Source: Steinernema hermaphroditum (taxonomy: Eukaryota > Nematoda > Chromadorea > Rhabditida > Steinernematidae). Taken from it: a stretch of DNA of 64,000 nucleotides. The stretch is from the NCBI GenBank assembly GCA_030435675.1, contig CM059625.1, forward strand, positions 7,316,001 to 7,380,000, written 5' to 3'. The notes beneath the pieces are model-generated. The model had not been told where the DNA came from and searched no databases. It worked only from the letters and a program-made list of their open reading frames with translations. The position numbers were made by a program, and so were the translations under genes. Of the stretch, positions 24,881 to 36,882 are shown one piece after another (the stretch's first letter is position 1; each line of letters opens with the position of its first letter).

Positions 24881-26601
24881 GGGAATCTGTCTATATGTCT
24901 CGATGCCCTACCTCCGATGCGTCGAGCCCCCAACCTCGATGCCCTACCTTCGAAGCGTCGAGTCCCCAACCTCGATACCCTTCGTCCGAAGCGTCAGCTC
25001 TTCAGACAGGGAATCTGTCTATATGTCTCGATGCCCTACCTCCGATGCCCTCGAGGTCGCCAACCTCGACACCCTTCGTCCGAAGCGTCAGCTCTTCAGA
25101 CAGGGAATCTGTCTATATGTCTCGATGCCCTACCTCCGATGCGTCGAGTCCCCAACCTCGATGCCCTACCTTCGTCCGAAGCGTCAGCTCTTCAGACAGG
25201 GAATCTGTCTATATGTCTCGATGCCCTACCTCCGAAGCGTCGAGTCCCCAACCTCGATACCCTTCGTCCGAAGCGTCAGCTCTTCAGACAGGGAATCTGT
25301 CTATATGTCTCGATGCCCTACCTCCGATGCGTCGAGTCCCCAACCTCGATACCCTTCGTCCGAAGCGTCAGCTCTTCAGACAGGGAATCTGTCTATATGT
25401 CTCGATGCCCTACCTACGAAGCGTCGAGTCCCCAACCTCGATACCCTTCGTCCGAAGCGTCAGCTCTTCAGACAGGGAATCTGTCTATATGTCTCGATGC
25501 CCTACCTCCGAAGCGTCGAGTCCCCAACCTCGACACCCTTCGTCCGAAGCGTCAGCTCTTCAGACAGGGAATCTGTCTATATGTCTCGATGCCCTACCTC
25601 CGAAGCGTCGAGTCCCCAACCTCGATACCCTTCGTCCGAAGCGTCAGCTCTTCAGACAGGGAATCTGTCTATATGTCTCGATGCCCTACCTCCGAAGCGT
25701 CGAGTCCCCAACCTCGAGACCCTTCGTCCGAAGCGTCAGCTCTTCAGACAGGGAATCTGTCTATATGTCTCGATGCCCTACCTCCGATGCCTCGAGTCGC
25801 CAACCTCGACACGCTTCGTCCGAAGCGTCAGCTCTTCAGACAGGGAATCTGTCTATATGTCTCGATGCCCTACCTCCGAAGCGTCGAGTCCCCAACCTCG
25901 ATACCCTTCGTCCGAAGCGTCAGCTCTTCAGACAGGGAATCTGTCTATATGTCTCGATGCCCTACCTCCGAAGCGTCGAGTCCCCAACCTCGATACCCTT
26001 CGTCCGAAGCGTCAGCTCTTCAGACAGGGAATCTGTCTATATGTCTCGATGCCCTACCTCCGATGCGTCGAGTCCCCAACCTCGATACCCTTCGTCCGAA
26101 GCGTCAGCTCTTCAGACAGGGAATCTGTCTATATGTCTCGATGCCCTACCTCCGATGCGTCGAGTCCCCAACCTCGATACCCTTCGTCCGAAGCGTCAGC
26201 TCTTCAGACAGGGAATCTGTCTATATGTCTCGATGCCCTACCTCCGATGCGTCGAGCCCCCCACCTCGATGCCCTACCTTCGAAGCGTCGAGTCCCCAAC
26301 CTCGATACCCTTCGTCCGAAGCGTCAGCTCTTCAGACAGGGAATCTGTCTATATGTCTCGATGCCCTACCTCCGATGCGTCGAGTCCCCAACCTCGATGC
26401 CCTTCCTCATCGATGCCCTACCTTCGAAGCGTCGAGTCCCCAACCTCGATACCCTTCGTCCGAAGCGTCAGCTCTTCAGACAGGGAATCTGTCTATATGT
26501 CTCGATGCCCTACCTCCGAAGCGTCGAGTCCCCAACCTCGATACCCTTCGTCCGAAGCGTCAGCTATTCAGACAGGGAATCTGTCTATATGTCTCGATGC
26601 C

Positions 26602-26617
26602 CTCTCCTTGAAGCGTC
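26602..26617 (+). repeat. tccttgaagcgtcgag junction, copy 2
   Basis: gatgccctctccttgaagcg shares tccttgaagcgtcgag with 19777, 6.8 kb upstream. The flanking bases differ, so one copy has changed since duplication. Confidence 0.7.
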
Positions 26618-28518
26618 GAGTCCCCAACCTCGATGCCCTTCGTCCGAAGCGTCAGCTCTTCAGACAGGGAATCTGTCTATATGTCTCGATGCCCTACCTC
26701 CGAAGCGTCGAGTCCCCAACCTCGATACCCTTCGTCCGAAGCGTCAGCTCTTCAGACAGGGAATCTGTCTATATGTCTCGATGCCCTACCTCCGATGCTC
26801 AGCGTCGAGTCCCCAACCTCGATACCCTTCGTCCGAAGCGTCAGCTCTTCAGACAGGGAATCTGTCTATATGTCTCGATGCCCTACCTCCGATGCGTCGA
26901 GTCCCCAACCTCGATGCCCTAACTTCGAAGCGTCGAGTCCCCAACCTCGATACCCTTCGTCCGAAGCGTCAGCTCTTCAGACAGGGAATCTGTCTATATG
27001 TCTCGATGCCTTACCTTCGAAGCGTCGAGTCCCCAACCTCGATACCCTTCGTCCGAAGCGTCAGCTCTTCAGACAGGGAATCTGTCTATATGTCTCGATG
27101 CCCTACCTCCGATGCGTCGAGTCCCCAACCTCGATACCCTTCGTCCGAAGCGTCAGCTCTTCAGACAGGGAATCTGTCTATATGTCTCGATGCCCTACCT
27201 CCGAAGCGTCGAGTCCCCAACCTCGATACCCTTCGTCCGAAGCGTCAGCTCTTCAGACAGGGAATCTGTCTATATGTCTCGATGCCCTACCTCCGATGCG
27301 TCGAGTCCCCAACCTCGATACCCTTCGTCCGAAGCGTCAGCTCTTCAGACACGGAATCTGTCTATATGTCTCGATGCCCTACCTCCGATGCGTCGAGTCC
27401 CCAACCTCGATACCCTTCGTCCGAAGCGTCAGCTATTCAGACAGGGAATCTGTCTATATGTCTCGATGCCCTACCTCCGAAGCGTCGAGTCCCCCAACCT
27501 CGATGCCCTACCTTCGAAGCGTCGAGTCCCCAACCTCGATACCCTTCGTCCGAAGCGTCAGCTCTTCAGACAGGGAATCTGTCTATATGTCTCGATGCCC
27601 TACCTCCGAAGCGTCGAGTCCCCAACCTCGATACCCTTCGTCCGAAGCGTCAGCTCTTCAGACAGGGAATCTGTCTATATGTCTCGATGCCCTACCTCCG
27701 AAGCGTCGAGTCCCCAACCTCGATACCCTTCGTCCGAAGCGTCAGCTCTTCAGACAGGGAATCTGTCTATATGTCTCGATGCCCTACCTCCGAAGCGTCG
27801 AGTCCCCAACCTCGAAACCCTTCGTCCGAAGCGTCAGCACTTCAGACAGGGAATCTGTCTATATGTCTCGATGCCCTACCTCCGAAGCGTCGAGTCCCCA
27901 ACCTCGATACCCTTCGTCCGAAGCGTCAGCTCTTCAGACAGGGAATCTGTCTATATGTCTCGATGCCCTACCTTCGAAGCGTCGAGTCCCCAACCTCGAT
28001 ACCCTTCGTCCGAAGCGTCAGCTCTTCAGACAGGGAATCTGTCTATATGTCTCGATGCCCTACCTCCGAAGCCTCGAGTCCCCAACCTCGACACCCTTCG
28101 TCCGAAGCGTCAGCTCATTCAGACAGGGAATCTGTCTATATGTCTCGATGCCCTACCTCCGATGCGTCGAGTCCCCAACCTCGATGCCCTACCTTCGAAG
28201 CGTCGAGTCCCCAACCTCGATACCCTTCGTCCGAAGCGTCAGCTCTTCAGACAGGGAATCTGTCTATATGTCTCGATGCCCTACCTCCGATGCCTCGAGT
28301 CGCCAACCTCGACACCCTTCGTCCGAAGCGTCAGCTCTTCAGACAGGGAATCTGTCTATATGTCTCGATGCCCTACCTCCGATGCGTCGAGTCCCCAACC
28401 TCGATACCCTTCGTCCGAAGCGTCAGCTCTTCAGACAGGGAATCTGTCTATATGTCTCGATGCCCTACCTCCGAAGCGTCGAGTCCCCAACCTCGATACC
28501 CTTCGTCCGAAGCGTCAG

Positions 28519-28558
28519 CCAGCAATCTTCTATCAGAGCCACCTCCGAAGTCTAGTCT
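28519..28558 (+). repeat. Most divergent 40-bp patch
   Basis: After agcgtcag the sequence reads ccagcaatcttctatcagag, ccacctccgaag, tctagtctatatg. Few words keep their usual order, and a tag lies at 28553-28555. It is still recognisably built from hairpin and B words. Confidence 0.75.
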
Positions 28559-28971
28559 ATATGTCTCGATGCCCTACCTTCGAAGCGTCGAGTCCCCAAC
28601 CTCGATACCCTTCGTCCGAAGCGTCAGCTCTTCAGACAGGGAATCTGTCTATATGTCTCGATGCCCTACCTCCGATGCGTCGAGTCCCCAACCTCGATAC
28701 CCTTCGTCCGAAGCGTCAGCTCTTCAGACAGGGAATCTGTCTATATGTCTCGATGCCCTACCTCCGAAGCGTCGAGTCCCCAACCTCGAGTTCGTCCGAA
28801 GCGTCAGCTCTTCAGACAGGGAATCTGTCTATATGTCTCGATGCCCTACCTCCGAAGCGTCGAGTCCCCAACCTCGATACCCTTCGTCCGAAGCGTCAGC
28901 TCTTCAGACAGGGAATCTGTCTATATGTCTCGATGCCCTACCTCCGATGCGTCGAGTCCCCAACCTCGATG

Positions 28972-29004
28972 CCCTACCCGTCGATCCCCAACCTCGTCCG
29001 TCCG
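28972..29004 (+). repeat. Scrambled short unit
   Basis: gccctacccgtcgatcccc is followed by aacctcgtccgtccgaagcg. The short unit's centre and the A start are lost. Confidence 0.7.
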
Positions 29005-29090
29005 AAGCGTCAGCTCTTCAGACAGGGAATCTGTCTATATGTCTCGATGCCCTACCTCCGATGCGTCGAGTCCCCAACCTCGATGCCCTA

Positions 29091-29166
29091 CCTCCGAAGC
29101 GTCAGCTCTTCAGACACGCGAATCTGTCTACTATTCAGACAGGGAATCTGTCTATATGTCCCCCTC
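29091..29166 (+). repeat. Duplicated hairpin region
   Basis: One hairpin copy with altered arms (agacacgcgaatctgtct) is followed after 2 bp by attcagacagggaatctg, so the hairpin occurs twice within about 50 bp. An extra cccc precedes the next ctcgatg. Duplication by slippage at the inverted repeat is a plausible cause. Confidence 0.75.
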
Positions 29167-30610
29167 GATGCCCTACCTTCGAAGCGTCGAGTCCCCAACC
29201 TCGATACCCTTCGTCCGAAGCGTCAGCTCTTCAGACAGGGAATCTGTCTATATGTCTCGATGCCCTACCTCCGATGCCTCGAGTCCCCAACCTCGATACC
29301 CTTCGTCCGAAGCGTCAGCTATTCAGACAGGGAATCTGTCTATATGTCTCGATGCCCTACCTCCGATGCGTCGAGTCCCCAACCTCGATGCCCTACCTTC
29401 GAAGCGTCGAGTCCCCAACCTCGATACCCTTCGTCCGAAGCGTCAGCTCTTCAGACAGGGAATCTGTCTATATGTCTCGATGCCCTACCTCCGATGCCTC
29501 GAGTCGCCAACCTCGATACCCTTCGTCCGAAGCGTCAGCTCTTCAGACAGGGAATCTGTCTATATGTCTCGATGCCCTACCTTCGAAGCGTCGAGTCCCC
29601 AACCTCGATACCCTTCGTCCGAAGCGTCAGCTCTTCAGACAGGGAATCTGTCTATATGTCTCGATGCCCTACCTCCGATGCGTCGAGTCCCCAACCTCGA
29701 TACCCTTCGTCCGAAGCGTCAGCTCTTCAGACAGGGAATCTGTCTATATGTCTCGATGCCCTACCTCCGATGCGTCGAGTCCCCAACCTCGATACCCTTC
29801 GTCCGAAGCGTCAGCTCTTCAGACACGGAATCTGTCTATATGTCTCGATGCCCTACCTCCGAAGCGTCGAGTCCCCAACCTCGATACCCTTCGTCCGAAG
29901 CGTCAGCTCTTCAGACAGGGAATCTGTCTATATGTCTCGATGCCCTACCTCCGATGCCGTCGAGTCCCCAACCTCGATACCCTTCGTCCGAAGCGTCAGC
30001 TCTTCAGACAGGGAATCTGTCTATATGTCTCGATGCCCTACCTCCGAAGCGTCGAGTCCCCAACCTCGATACCCTTCGTCCGAAGCGTCAGCTCTTCAGA
30101 CAGGGAATCTGTCTATATGTCTCGATGCCCTACCTCCGAAGCGTCGAGTCCCCAACCTCGATACCCTTCGTCCGAAGCGTCAGCTCTTCAGACAGGGAAT
30201 CTGTCTATATGTCTCGATGCCCTACCTCCGAAGCGTCGAGTCCCCAACCTCGATACCCTTCGTCCGAAGCGTCAGCTCTTCAGACAGGGAATCTGTCTAT
30301 ATGTCTCGATGCCCTACCTCCGATGCGTCGAGTCCCCAACCTCGATACCCTTCGTCCGAAGCGTCAGCTCTTCAGACAGGGAATCTGTCTATATGTCTCG
30401 ATGCCCTACCTCCGAAGCGTCGAGTCCCCAACCTCGATGCCCTACCTTCGAAGCGTCGAGTCCCCAACCTCGATACCCTTCGTCCGAAGCGTCAGCTCTT
30501 CAGACAGGGAATCTGTCTATATGTCTCGATGCCCTACCTCCGATGCGTCGAGTCCCCAACCTCGATACCCTTCGTCCGAAGCGTCAGCTCTTCAGACACG
30601 AAATCTGTCT

Positions 30611-30690
30611 ATATGTCTCGATGCCCTTCCTCCGAAGCGTCGAGTCCCCAACCTCGATGCCCTACCCTCGAAGCGTCAGCTATTCAGACA
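30611..30690 (+). repeat. Long-range duplicated haplotype, copy 2
   Basis: This is identical to 24801-24880. The flanks differ: here the preceding hairpin reads gacacgaaatctg, and after the next boundary the 36-bp unit is missing. Confidence 0.85.
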
Positions 30691-31160
30691 GGGAATCTGT
30701 CTATATATCTCGATGCCCTACCTCCGATGCGTCGAGCCCCCAACCTCGATACCCTTCGTCCGAAGCGTCAGCTCTTCAGACAGGGAATCTGTCTATATGT
30801 CTCGATGCCCTACCTCCGAAGCGTCGAGTCCCCAACCTCGATACCCTTCGTCCGAAGCGTCAGCTCTTCAGACAGGGAATCTGTCTATATGTCTCGATGC
30901 CCTACCTCCGATGCGTCGAGCCCCCAACCTCGATGCCCTACCTTCGAAGCGTCGAGTCCCCAACCTCGATACCCTTCGTCCGAAGCGTCAGCTCTTCAGA
31001 CAGGGAATCTGTCTATATGTCTCGATGCCCTACCTCCGATGCGTCGAGTCCCCAACCTCGACACCCTTCGTCCGAAGCGTCAGCTCTTCAGACAGGGAAT
31101 CTGTCTATATGTCTCGATGCCCTACCTCCGATGCGTCGAGACCCCAACCTCGATGCCCTA

Positions 31161-31225
31161 CGTCCGAAGCGTCGAGCTCCCCAGACAGGGAATCCTTCGT
31201 CCGAAGCGTCACCGCTTCAGACGGG
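31161..31225 (+). repeat. ctccccagacaggg junction, copy 1
   Basis: cgtccgaagcgtcgagctcc runs into ccagacagggaatccttcg, then a second A-like word followed by gtcaccgcttcagacggg. The first 31 bases match 56209-56239, 25 kb away. A shorter relative lies at 38351-38373. Confidence 0.8.
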
Positions 31226-31630
31226 AATCTGTCTATATGTCTCGATGCCCTACCTCCGAAGCGTCGAGTCCCCAACCTCGATACCCTTCGTCCGAAGCGT
31301 CAGCTCTTCAGACAGGGAATCTGTCTATATGTCTCGATGCCCTACCTCCGATGCGTCGAGTCCCCAACCTCGATACCCTTCGTCCGAAGCGTCAGCTCTT
31401 CAGACAGGGAATCTGTCTATATGTCTCGATGCCCTACCTCCGAAGCGTCGAGTCCCCAACCTCGATACCCTTCGTCCGAAGCGTCAGCTCTTCAGACAGG
31501 GAATCTGTCTATATGTCTCGATGCCCTACCTCCGAAGCGTCGAGTCCCCAACCTCGATGCCCTTCGTCCGAAGCGTCAGCTCTTCAGACAGGGAATCTGT
31601 CTATATGTCTCGATGCCCTACCTCCGATGC

Positions 31631-31699
31631 CTCGACTAGTCCCCAACCTCGATGCCCTTCCGTCCGAAGCGTCAGCTCTTCAGACAGGGAAGTCACGAA
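31631..31699 (+). repeat. Unit with boundary stop and enlarged hairpin loop
   Basis: The boundary reads ctcgactagtcccc with a tag at 31637-31639. In the same unit the hairpin loop is enlarged from ggaat to ggaagtcacgaat, leaving both arms intact. An extra c precedes cgtccg. Confidence 0.75.
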
Positions 31700-32220
31700 T
31701 CTGTCTATATGTCTCGATGCCCTACCTCCGATGCGTCGAGCCCCCAACCTCGATGCCCTACCTTCGAAGCGTCGAGTCCCCAACCTCGATACCCTTCGTC
31801 CGAAGCGTCAGCTCTTCAGACAGGGAATCTGTCTATATGTCTCGATGCCCTACCTCCGATGCCTCGAGTCCCCAACCTCGATACCCTTCGTCCGAAGCGT
31901 CAGCTCTTCAGACAGGGAATCTGTCTATATGTCTCGATGCCCTACCTCCGAAGCGTCGAGTCCCCAACCTCGATGCCCTTCGTCCGAAGCGTCAGCTATT
32001 CAGACAGGGAATCTGTCTATATGTCTCGATGCCCTACCTCCGATGCGTCGAGTCCCCAACCTCGATGCCCTACCTTCGAAGCGTCGAGTCCCCAACCTCG
32101 ATACCCTTCGTCCGAAGCGTCAGCTCTTCAGACAGGGAATCTGTCTATATGTCTCGATGCCCTACCTCCGATGCGTCGAGTCCCCAACCTCGATACCCTT
32201 CGTCCGAAGCGTCAGCTCTT

Positions 32221-32236
32221 CAGACATTCAGACAGG
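32221..32236 (+). repeat. 8-bp local duplication at the left hairpin arm
   Basis: cttcagacattcagacaggg contains ttcagaca twice in a row, an 8-bp tandem duplication. Confidence 0.8.
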
Positions 32237-32480
32237 GAATCTGTCTATATGTCTCGATGCCCTACCTCCGATGCGTCGAGCCCCCAACCTCGATGCCCTA
32301 CCTTCGAAGCGTCGAGTCCCCAACCTCCACACCCTTCGTCCGAAGCGTCAGCTCTTCAGACAGGGAATCTGTCTATATGTCTCGATGCCCTACCTCCGAT
32401 GCGTCGAGTCCCCAACCTCGATACCCTTCGTCCGAAGCGTCAGCTCTTCAGACAGGGAATCTGTCTATATGTCTCGATGC

Positions 32481-32578
32481 CCTCTATCCTCCGAAGCCCG
32501 ACACCTCGATGCGTCAGCTATTCAGAACCTCGACTAAGTCTCGATGCCCTACCTCCGATCCTCCCCCCTCCACCCTTC
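32481..32578 (+). repeat. Longest scrambled stretch in the window
   Basis: About 95 bp keep no regular order: cctctatcctccgaagcccg, acacctcgatgcgtcagc, tattcagaacctcgactaag, tctcgatgccctacctcc, gatcctcccccctccaccc. Words of A, B and hairpin are all present in wrong order. A taa lies at 32535-32537. Unique DNA is not present. Confidence 0.75.
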
Positions 32579-34576
32579 GTCCGAAGCGTCAGCTCTTCAG
32601 ACAGGGAATCTGTCTATATGTCTCGTTGCCCTACCTCCGATGCCTCGAGTCGCCAACCTCGATGCCCTACCTTCGAAGCGTCGAGTCCCCAACCTCGATA
32701 CCCTTCGTCCGAAGCGTCAGCTCTTCAGACAGGGAATCTGTCTATATGTCTCGATGCCCTACCTCCGATGCCTCGAGTCCCCAACCTCGATACCCTTCGT
32801 CCGAAGCGTCAGCTATTCAGACAGGGAATCTGTCTATATGTCTCGATGCCCTACCTCCGATGCGTCGACCCCCAACCTCGATGCCCTACCTTCGAAGCGT
32901 CGAGTCCCCAACCTCGATACCCTTCGTCCGAAGCGTCAGCTCTTCAGACAGGGAATCTGTCTATATGTCTCGATGCCCTACCTCCGATGCCTCGAGTCGC
33001 CAACCTCGACACCCTTCGTCCGAAGCGTCAGCTATTCAGACAGGGAATCTGTCTATATGTCTCGATGCCCTACCTCCGAAGCGTCGAGTCCCCAACCTCG
33101 ATACCCTTCGTCCGAAGCGTCAGCTCTTCAGACAGGGAATCTGTCTATATGTCTCGATGCCCTACCTCCGAAGCGTCGAGTCCCCAACCTCGATACCCTT
33201 CGTCCGAAGCGTCAGCTCTTCAGACAGGGAATCTGTCTATATGTCTCGATGCCCTACCTCCGATGCGTCGAGTCCCCAACCTCGATGCCCTACCTCCGAA
33301 GCGTCGAGTCCCCAACCTCGACACCCTTCGTCCGAAGCGTCAGCTCTTCAGACAGGGAATCTGTCTATATGTCTCGATGCCCTACCTCCGATGCGTCGAG
33401 TCCCCAACCTCGATGCCCTACCTTCGAAGCGTCGAGTCCCCAACCTCGATACCCTTCGTCCGAAGCGTCAGCTCTTCAGACAGGGAATCTGTCTATATGT
33501 CTCGATGCCCTACCTCCGATGCGTCGAGTCCCCAACCTCGACACCCTTCGTCCGAAGCGTCAGCTCTTCAGACAGGGAATCTGTCTATATGTCTCGATGC
33601 CCTACCCTCGACCCCAACCTCGATGCCCTACCTTCGAAGCGTCGAGTCCCCAACCTCGATACCCTTCGTCCGAAGCGTCAGCTCTTCAGACAGGGAATCT
33701 GTCTATATGTCTCGATGCCCTACCTCCGATGCGTCGAGTCCCCAACCTCGATACCCTTCGTCCGAAGCGTCAGCTCTTCAGACAGGGAATCTGTCTATAT
33801 GTCTCGATGCCCTACTTTCGAAGCGTCGAGTCCCCAACCTCGATACCCTTCGTCCGAAGCGTCAGCTCTTCAGACAGGGAATCTGTCTATATGTCTCGAT
33901 GCCCTACCTCCGATGCCCTACTTTCGAAGCGTCGAGTCCCCAACCTCGATACCCTTCGTCCGAAGCGTCAGCTCTTCAGACAGGGAATCTGTCTATATGT
34001 CTCGATGCCCTATCCTCCGATGCCCACTTCGAGTCCCCAACCTCGATACCCTTCGTCCGAAGCGTCAGCTCTTCAGACAGGGAATCTGTCTATATGTCTC
34101 GATGCCCTACCTCCGATGCGTCGAGTCCCCAACCTCGATACCCTTCGTCCGAAGCGTCAGCTCTTCAGACAGGGAATCTGTCTATATGTCTCGATGCCCT
34201 ACCTCCGATCGTCGAGCCCCAACCTCGATGCCCTACCTTCGAAGCGTCGAGTCCCCAACCTCGATACCCTTCGTCCGAAGCGTCAGCTATTCAGACAGGG
34301 AATCTGTCTATATGTCTCGATGCCCTACCTCCGATGCGTCGAGCCCCCAACCTCGATGCCCTACCTTCGAAGCGTCGAGTCCCCAACCTCGATACCCTTC
34401 GTCCGAAGCGTCAGCTCTTCAGACAGGGAATCTGTCTATATGTCTCGATGCCCTACCTCCGATGCGTCGAGTCCCCAACCTCGATACCCTTCGTCCGAAG
34501 CGTCAGCTCTTCAGACAGGGAATCTGTCTATATGTCTCGATGCCCTACCTCCGATGCCTCGAGTCCCCAACCTCGA

Positions 34577-34592
34577 TCTCGAGCCCGACCCC
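34577..34592 (+). repeat. Irregular A start
   Basis: The usual ctcgatacccttcg reads ctcgatctcgagcccgaccc, then ccttcg. A boundary-like ctcgag has been inserted within the A region. Confidence 0.7.
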
Positions 34593-34865
34593 CTTCGTCC
34601 GAAGCGTCAGCTCTTCAGACAGGGAATCTGTCTATATGTCTCGATGCCCTACCTCCGATGCGTCGAGTCCCCAACCTCGATACCCTTCGTCCGAAGCGTC
34701 AGCTCTTCAGACAGGGAATCTGTCTATATGTCTCGATGCCCTACCTCCGATGCGTCGAGTCCCCAACCTCGATCGACCCTTCGTCCGAAGCGTCAGCTCT
34801 TCAGACAGGGAATCTGTCTATATGTCTCGATGCCCTACCTCCGATGCGTCGAGTCCCCAACCTCG

Positions 34866-34922
34866 ACCCCTTTACTCTTCAGACAGGGAATCTGTCTATG
34901 TATGTCTCGATGCCCTACTCTT
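34866..34922 (+). repeat. Truncated A with altered hairpin exit
   Basis: cctcgacccctttactcttc removes most of A and the CENP-B-like motif. Downstream, ctatgtatgtctcg replaces ctatatgtctcg and the next unit starts gccctactcttcgaag. Confidence 0.75.
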
Positions 34923-35586
34923 CGAAGCGTCGAGTCCCCAACCTCGACACCCTTCGTCCGAAGCGTCAGCTCTTCAGACAGGGAATCTGTCTATATGTCT
35001 CGATGCCCTACCTCCGATGCGTCGAGTCCCCAACCTCGATGCCCTACCTTCGAAGCGTCGAGTCCCCAACCTCGATACCCTTCGTCCGAAGCGTCAGCTC
35101 TTCAGACAGGGAATCTGTCTATATGTCTCGATGCCCTACCTCCGATGCGTCGAGTCCCCAACCTCGATACCCTTCGTCCGAAGCGTCAGCTCTTCAGACA
35201 GGGAATCTGTCTATATGTCTCGATGCCCTACCTCCGAAGCGTCGAGTCCCCAACCTCGATGCCCTACCTTCGAAGCGTCAGCTCTTCAGACAGGGAATCT
35301 GTCTATATGTCTCGATGCCCTACCTCCGAAGCGTCGAGTCCCCAACCTCGATACCCTTCGTCCGAAGCGTCAGCTCTTCAGACAGGGAATCTGTCTATAT
35401 GTCTCGATGCCCTACCTACGAAGCGTCGAGTCCCCAACCTCGATACCCTTCGTCCGAAGCGTCAGCTCTTCAGACAGGGAATCTGTCTATATGTCTCGAT
35501 GCCCTACCTCCGATGCGTCGAGTCCCCAACCTCGATACCCTTCGTCCGAAGCGTCAGCTCTTCAGACAGGGAATCTGTCTATATGT

Positions 35587-35646
35587 CTCGTTGCCCTACC
35601 TCCGATGCCTCGAGTCGCCAACCTCCACACTACCTCCGATACGTCG
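35587..35646 (+). repeat. Long-range duplicated haplotype, copy 2
   Basis: This is identical to 14051-14110. It lies directly before the rare gacacttaat hairpin variant at 35691. Confidence 0.85.
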
Positions 35647-35690
35647 AGTCCCCAACCTCGATACCCTTCGTCCGAAGCGTCAGCTCTTCA

Positions 35691-35700
35691 GACACTTAAT
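35691..35700 (+). repeat. gacacttaat hairpin-loss variant, copy 1
   Basis: The hairpin left arm and loop agacaggga are replaced by agacactta, which abolishes pairing and creates a taa at 35697-35699. The same change occurs at 50449-50458. The 63 bp around both, from gatacgtcgag on, are the same. Confidence 0.85.
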
Positions 35701-36860
35701 CTGTCTATATGTCTCGATGCCCTACCTCCGAAGCGTCGAGTCCCCAACCTCGATACCCTTCGTCCGAAGCGTCAGCTCTTCAGACAGGGAATCTGTCTAT
35801 ATGTCTCGATGCCCTACCTCCGATGCGTCGAGTCCCCAACCTCGATGCCCTACCTTCGAAGCGTCGAGTCCCCAACCTCGATACCCTTCGTCCGAAGCGT
35901 CAGCTCTTCAGACAGGGAATCTGTCTATATGTCTCGATGCCCTACCTCCGATGCGTCGAGTCGCCAACCTCGACACGCTTCGTCCGAAGCGTCAGCTATT
36001 CAGACAGGGAATCTGTCTATATGTCTCGATGCCCTACCTTCGAAGCGTCGAGTCCCCAACCTCGATACCCTTCGTCCGAAGCGTCAGCTCTTCAGACAGG
36101 GAATCTGTCTATATGTCTCGATGCCCTACCTCCGATACGTCGAGTCCCCAACCTCGATACCCTTCGTCCGAAGCGTCAGCTATTCAGACAGGGAATCTGT
36201 CTATATGTCTCGATGCCCTACCTCCGATGCGTCGAGTCCCCAACCTCGATGCCCTACCTTCGAAGCGTCGAGTCCCCAACCTCGATACCCTTCGTCCGAA
36301 GCGTCAGCTCTTCAGACAGGGAATCTGTCTATATGTCTCGATGCCCTACCTCCGATGCGTCGAGTCCCCAACCTCGATGCCCTACCCTCGAAGCGTCAGC
36401 TCTTCAGACAGGGAATCTGTCTATATGTCTCGATGCCCTACCTCCGAAGCGTCGAGTCCCCAACCTCGATACCCTTCGTCCGAAGCGTCAGCTCTTCAGA
36501 CAGGGAATCTGTCTATATGTCTCGATGCCCTACCTCCGATGCGTCGAGTCCCCAACCTCGATGCCCTACCTTCGAAGCGTCGAGTCCCCAACCTCGATAC
36601 CCTTCGTCCGAAGCGTCAGCTCTTCAGACAGGGAATCTGTCTATATGTCTCGATGCCCTACCTCCGATGCGTCGAGTCCCCAACCTCGATACCCTTCGTC
36701 CGAAGCGTCAGCTCTTCAGACAGGGAATCTGTCTATATGTCTCGATGCCCTACCTCCGATACGTCGAGTCCCCAACCTCGATACCCTTCGTCCGAAGCGT
36801 CAGCTATTCAGACAGGGAATCTGTCTATATGTCTCGATGCCCTACCTCCGATGCGTCGAG

Positions 36861-36882
36861 CCCCCACCTCCCACTGATGCCC
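36861..36882 (+). repeat. Irregular boundary with stop
   Basis: gagcccccacctcccactga leads into tgccctaccttcg. It is a short unit whose first half has been altered, with a tga at 36875-36877. Confidence 0.7.

Noticed and set aside
28519..28558. Possible inserted foreign DNA or transposon remnant
   Set aside because: The patch looks unfamiliar at first, but its words (aatct, tctat, acctccgaag) are those of the monomer, it is only 40 bp long, and there are no target-site duplications or terminal repeats.
31601..31783. Minus-strand 60-codon open frame
   Set aside because: It exists only because two irregular units (31631-31699) remove the usual minus-strand stops. Its sequence is the reverse complement of the satellite.
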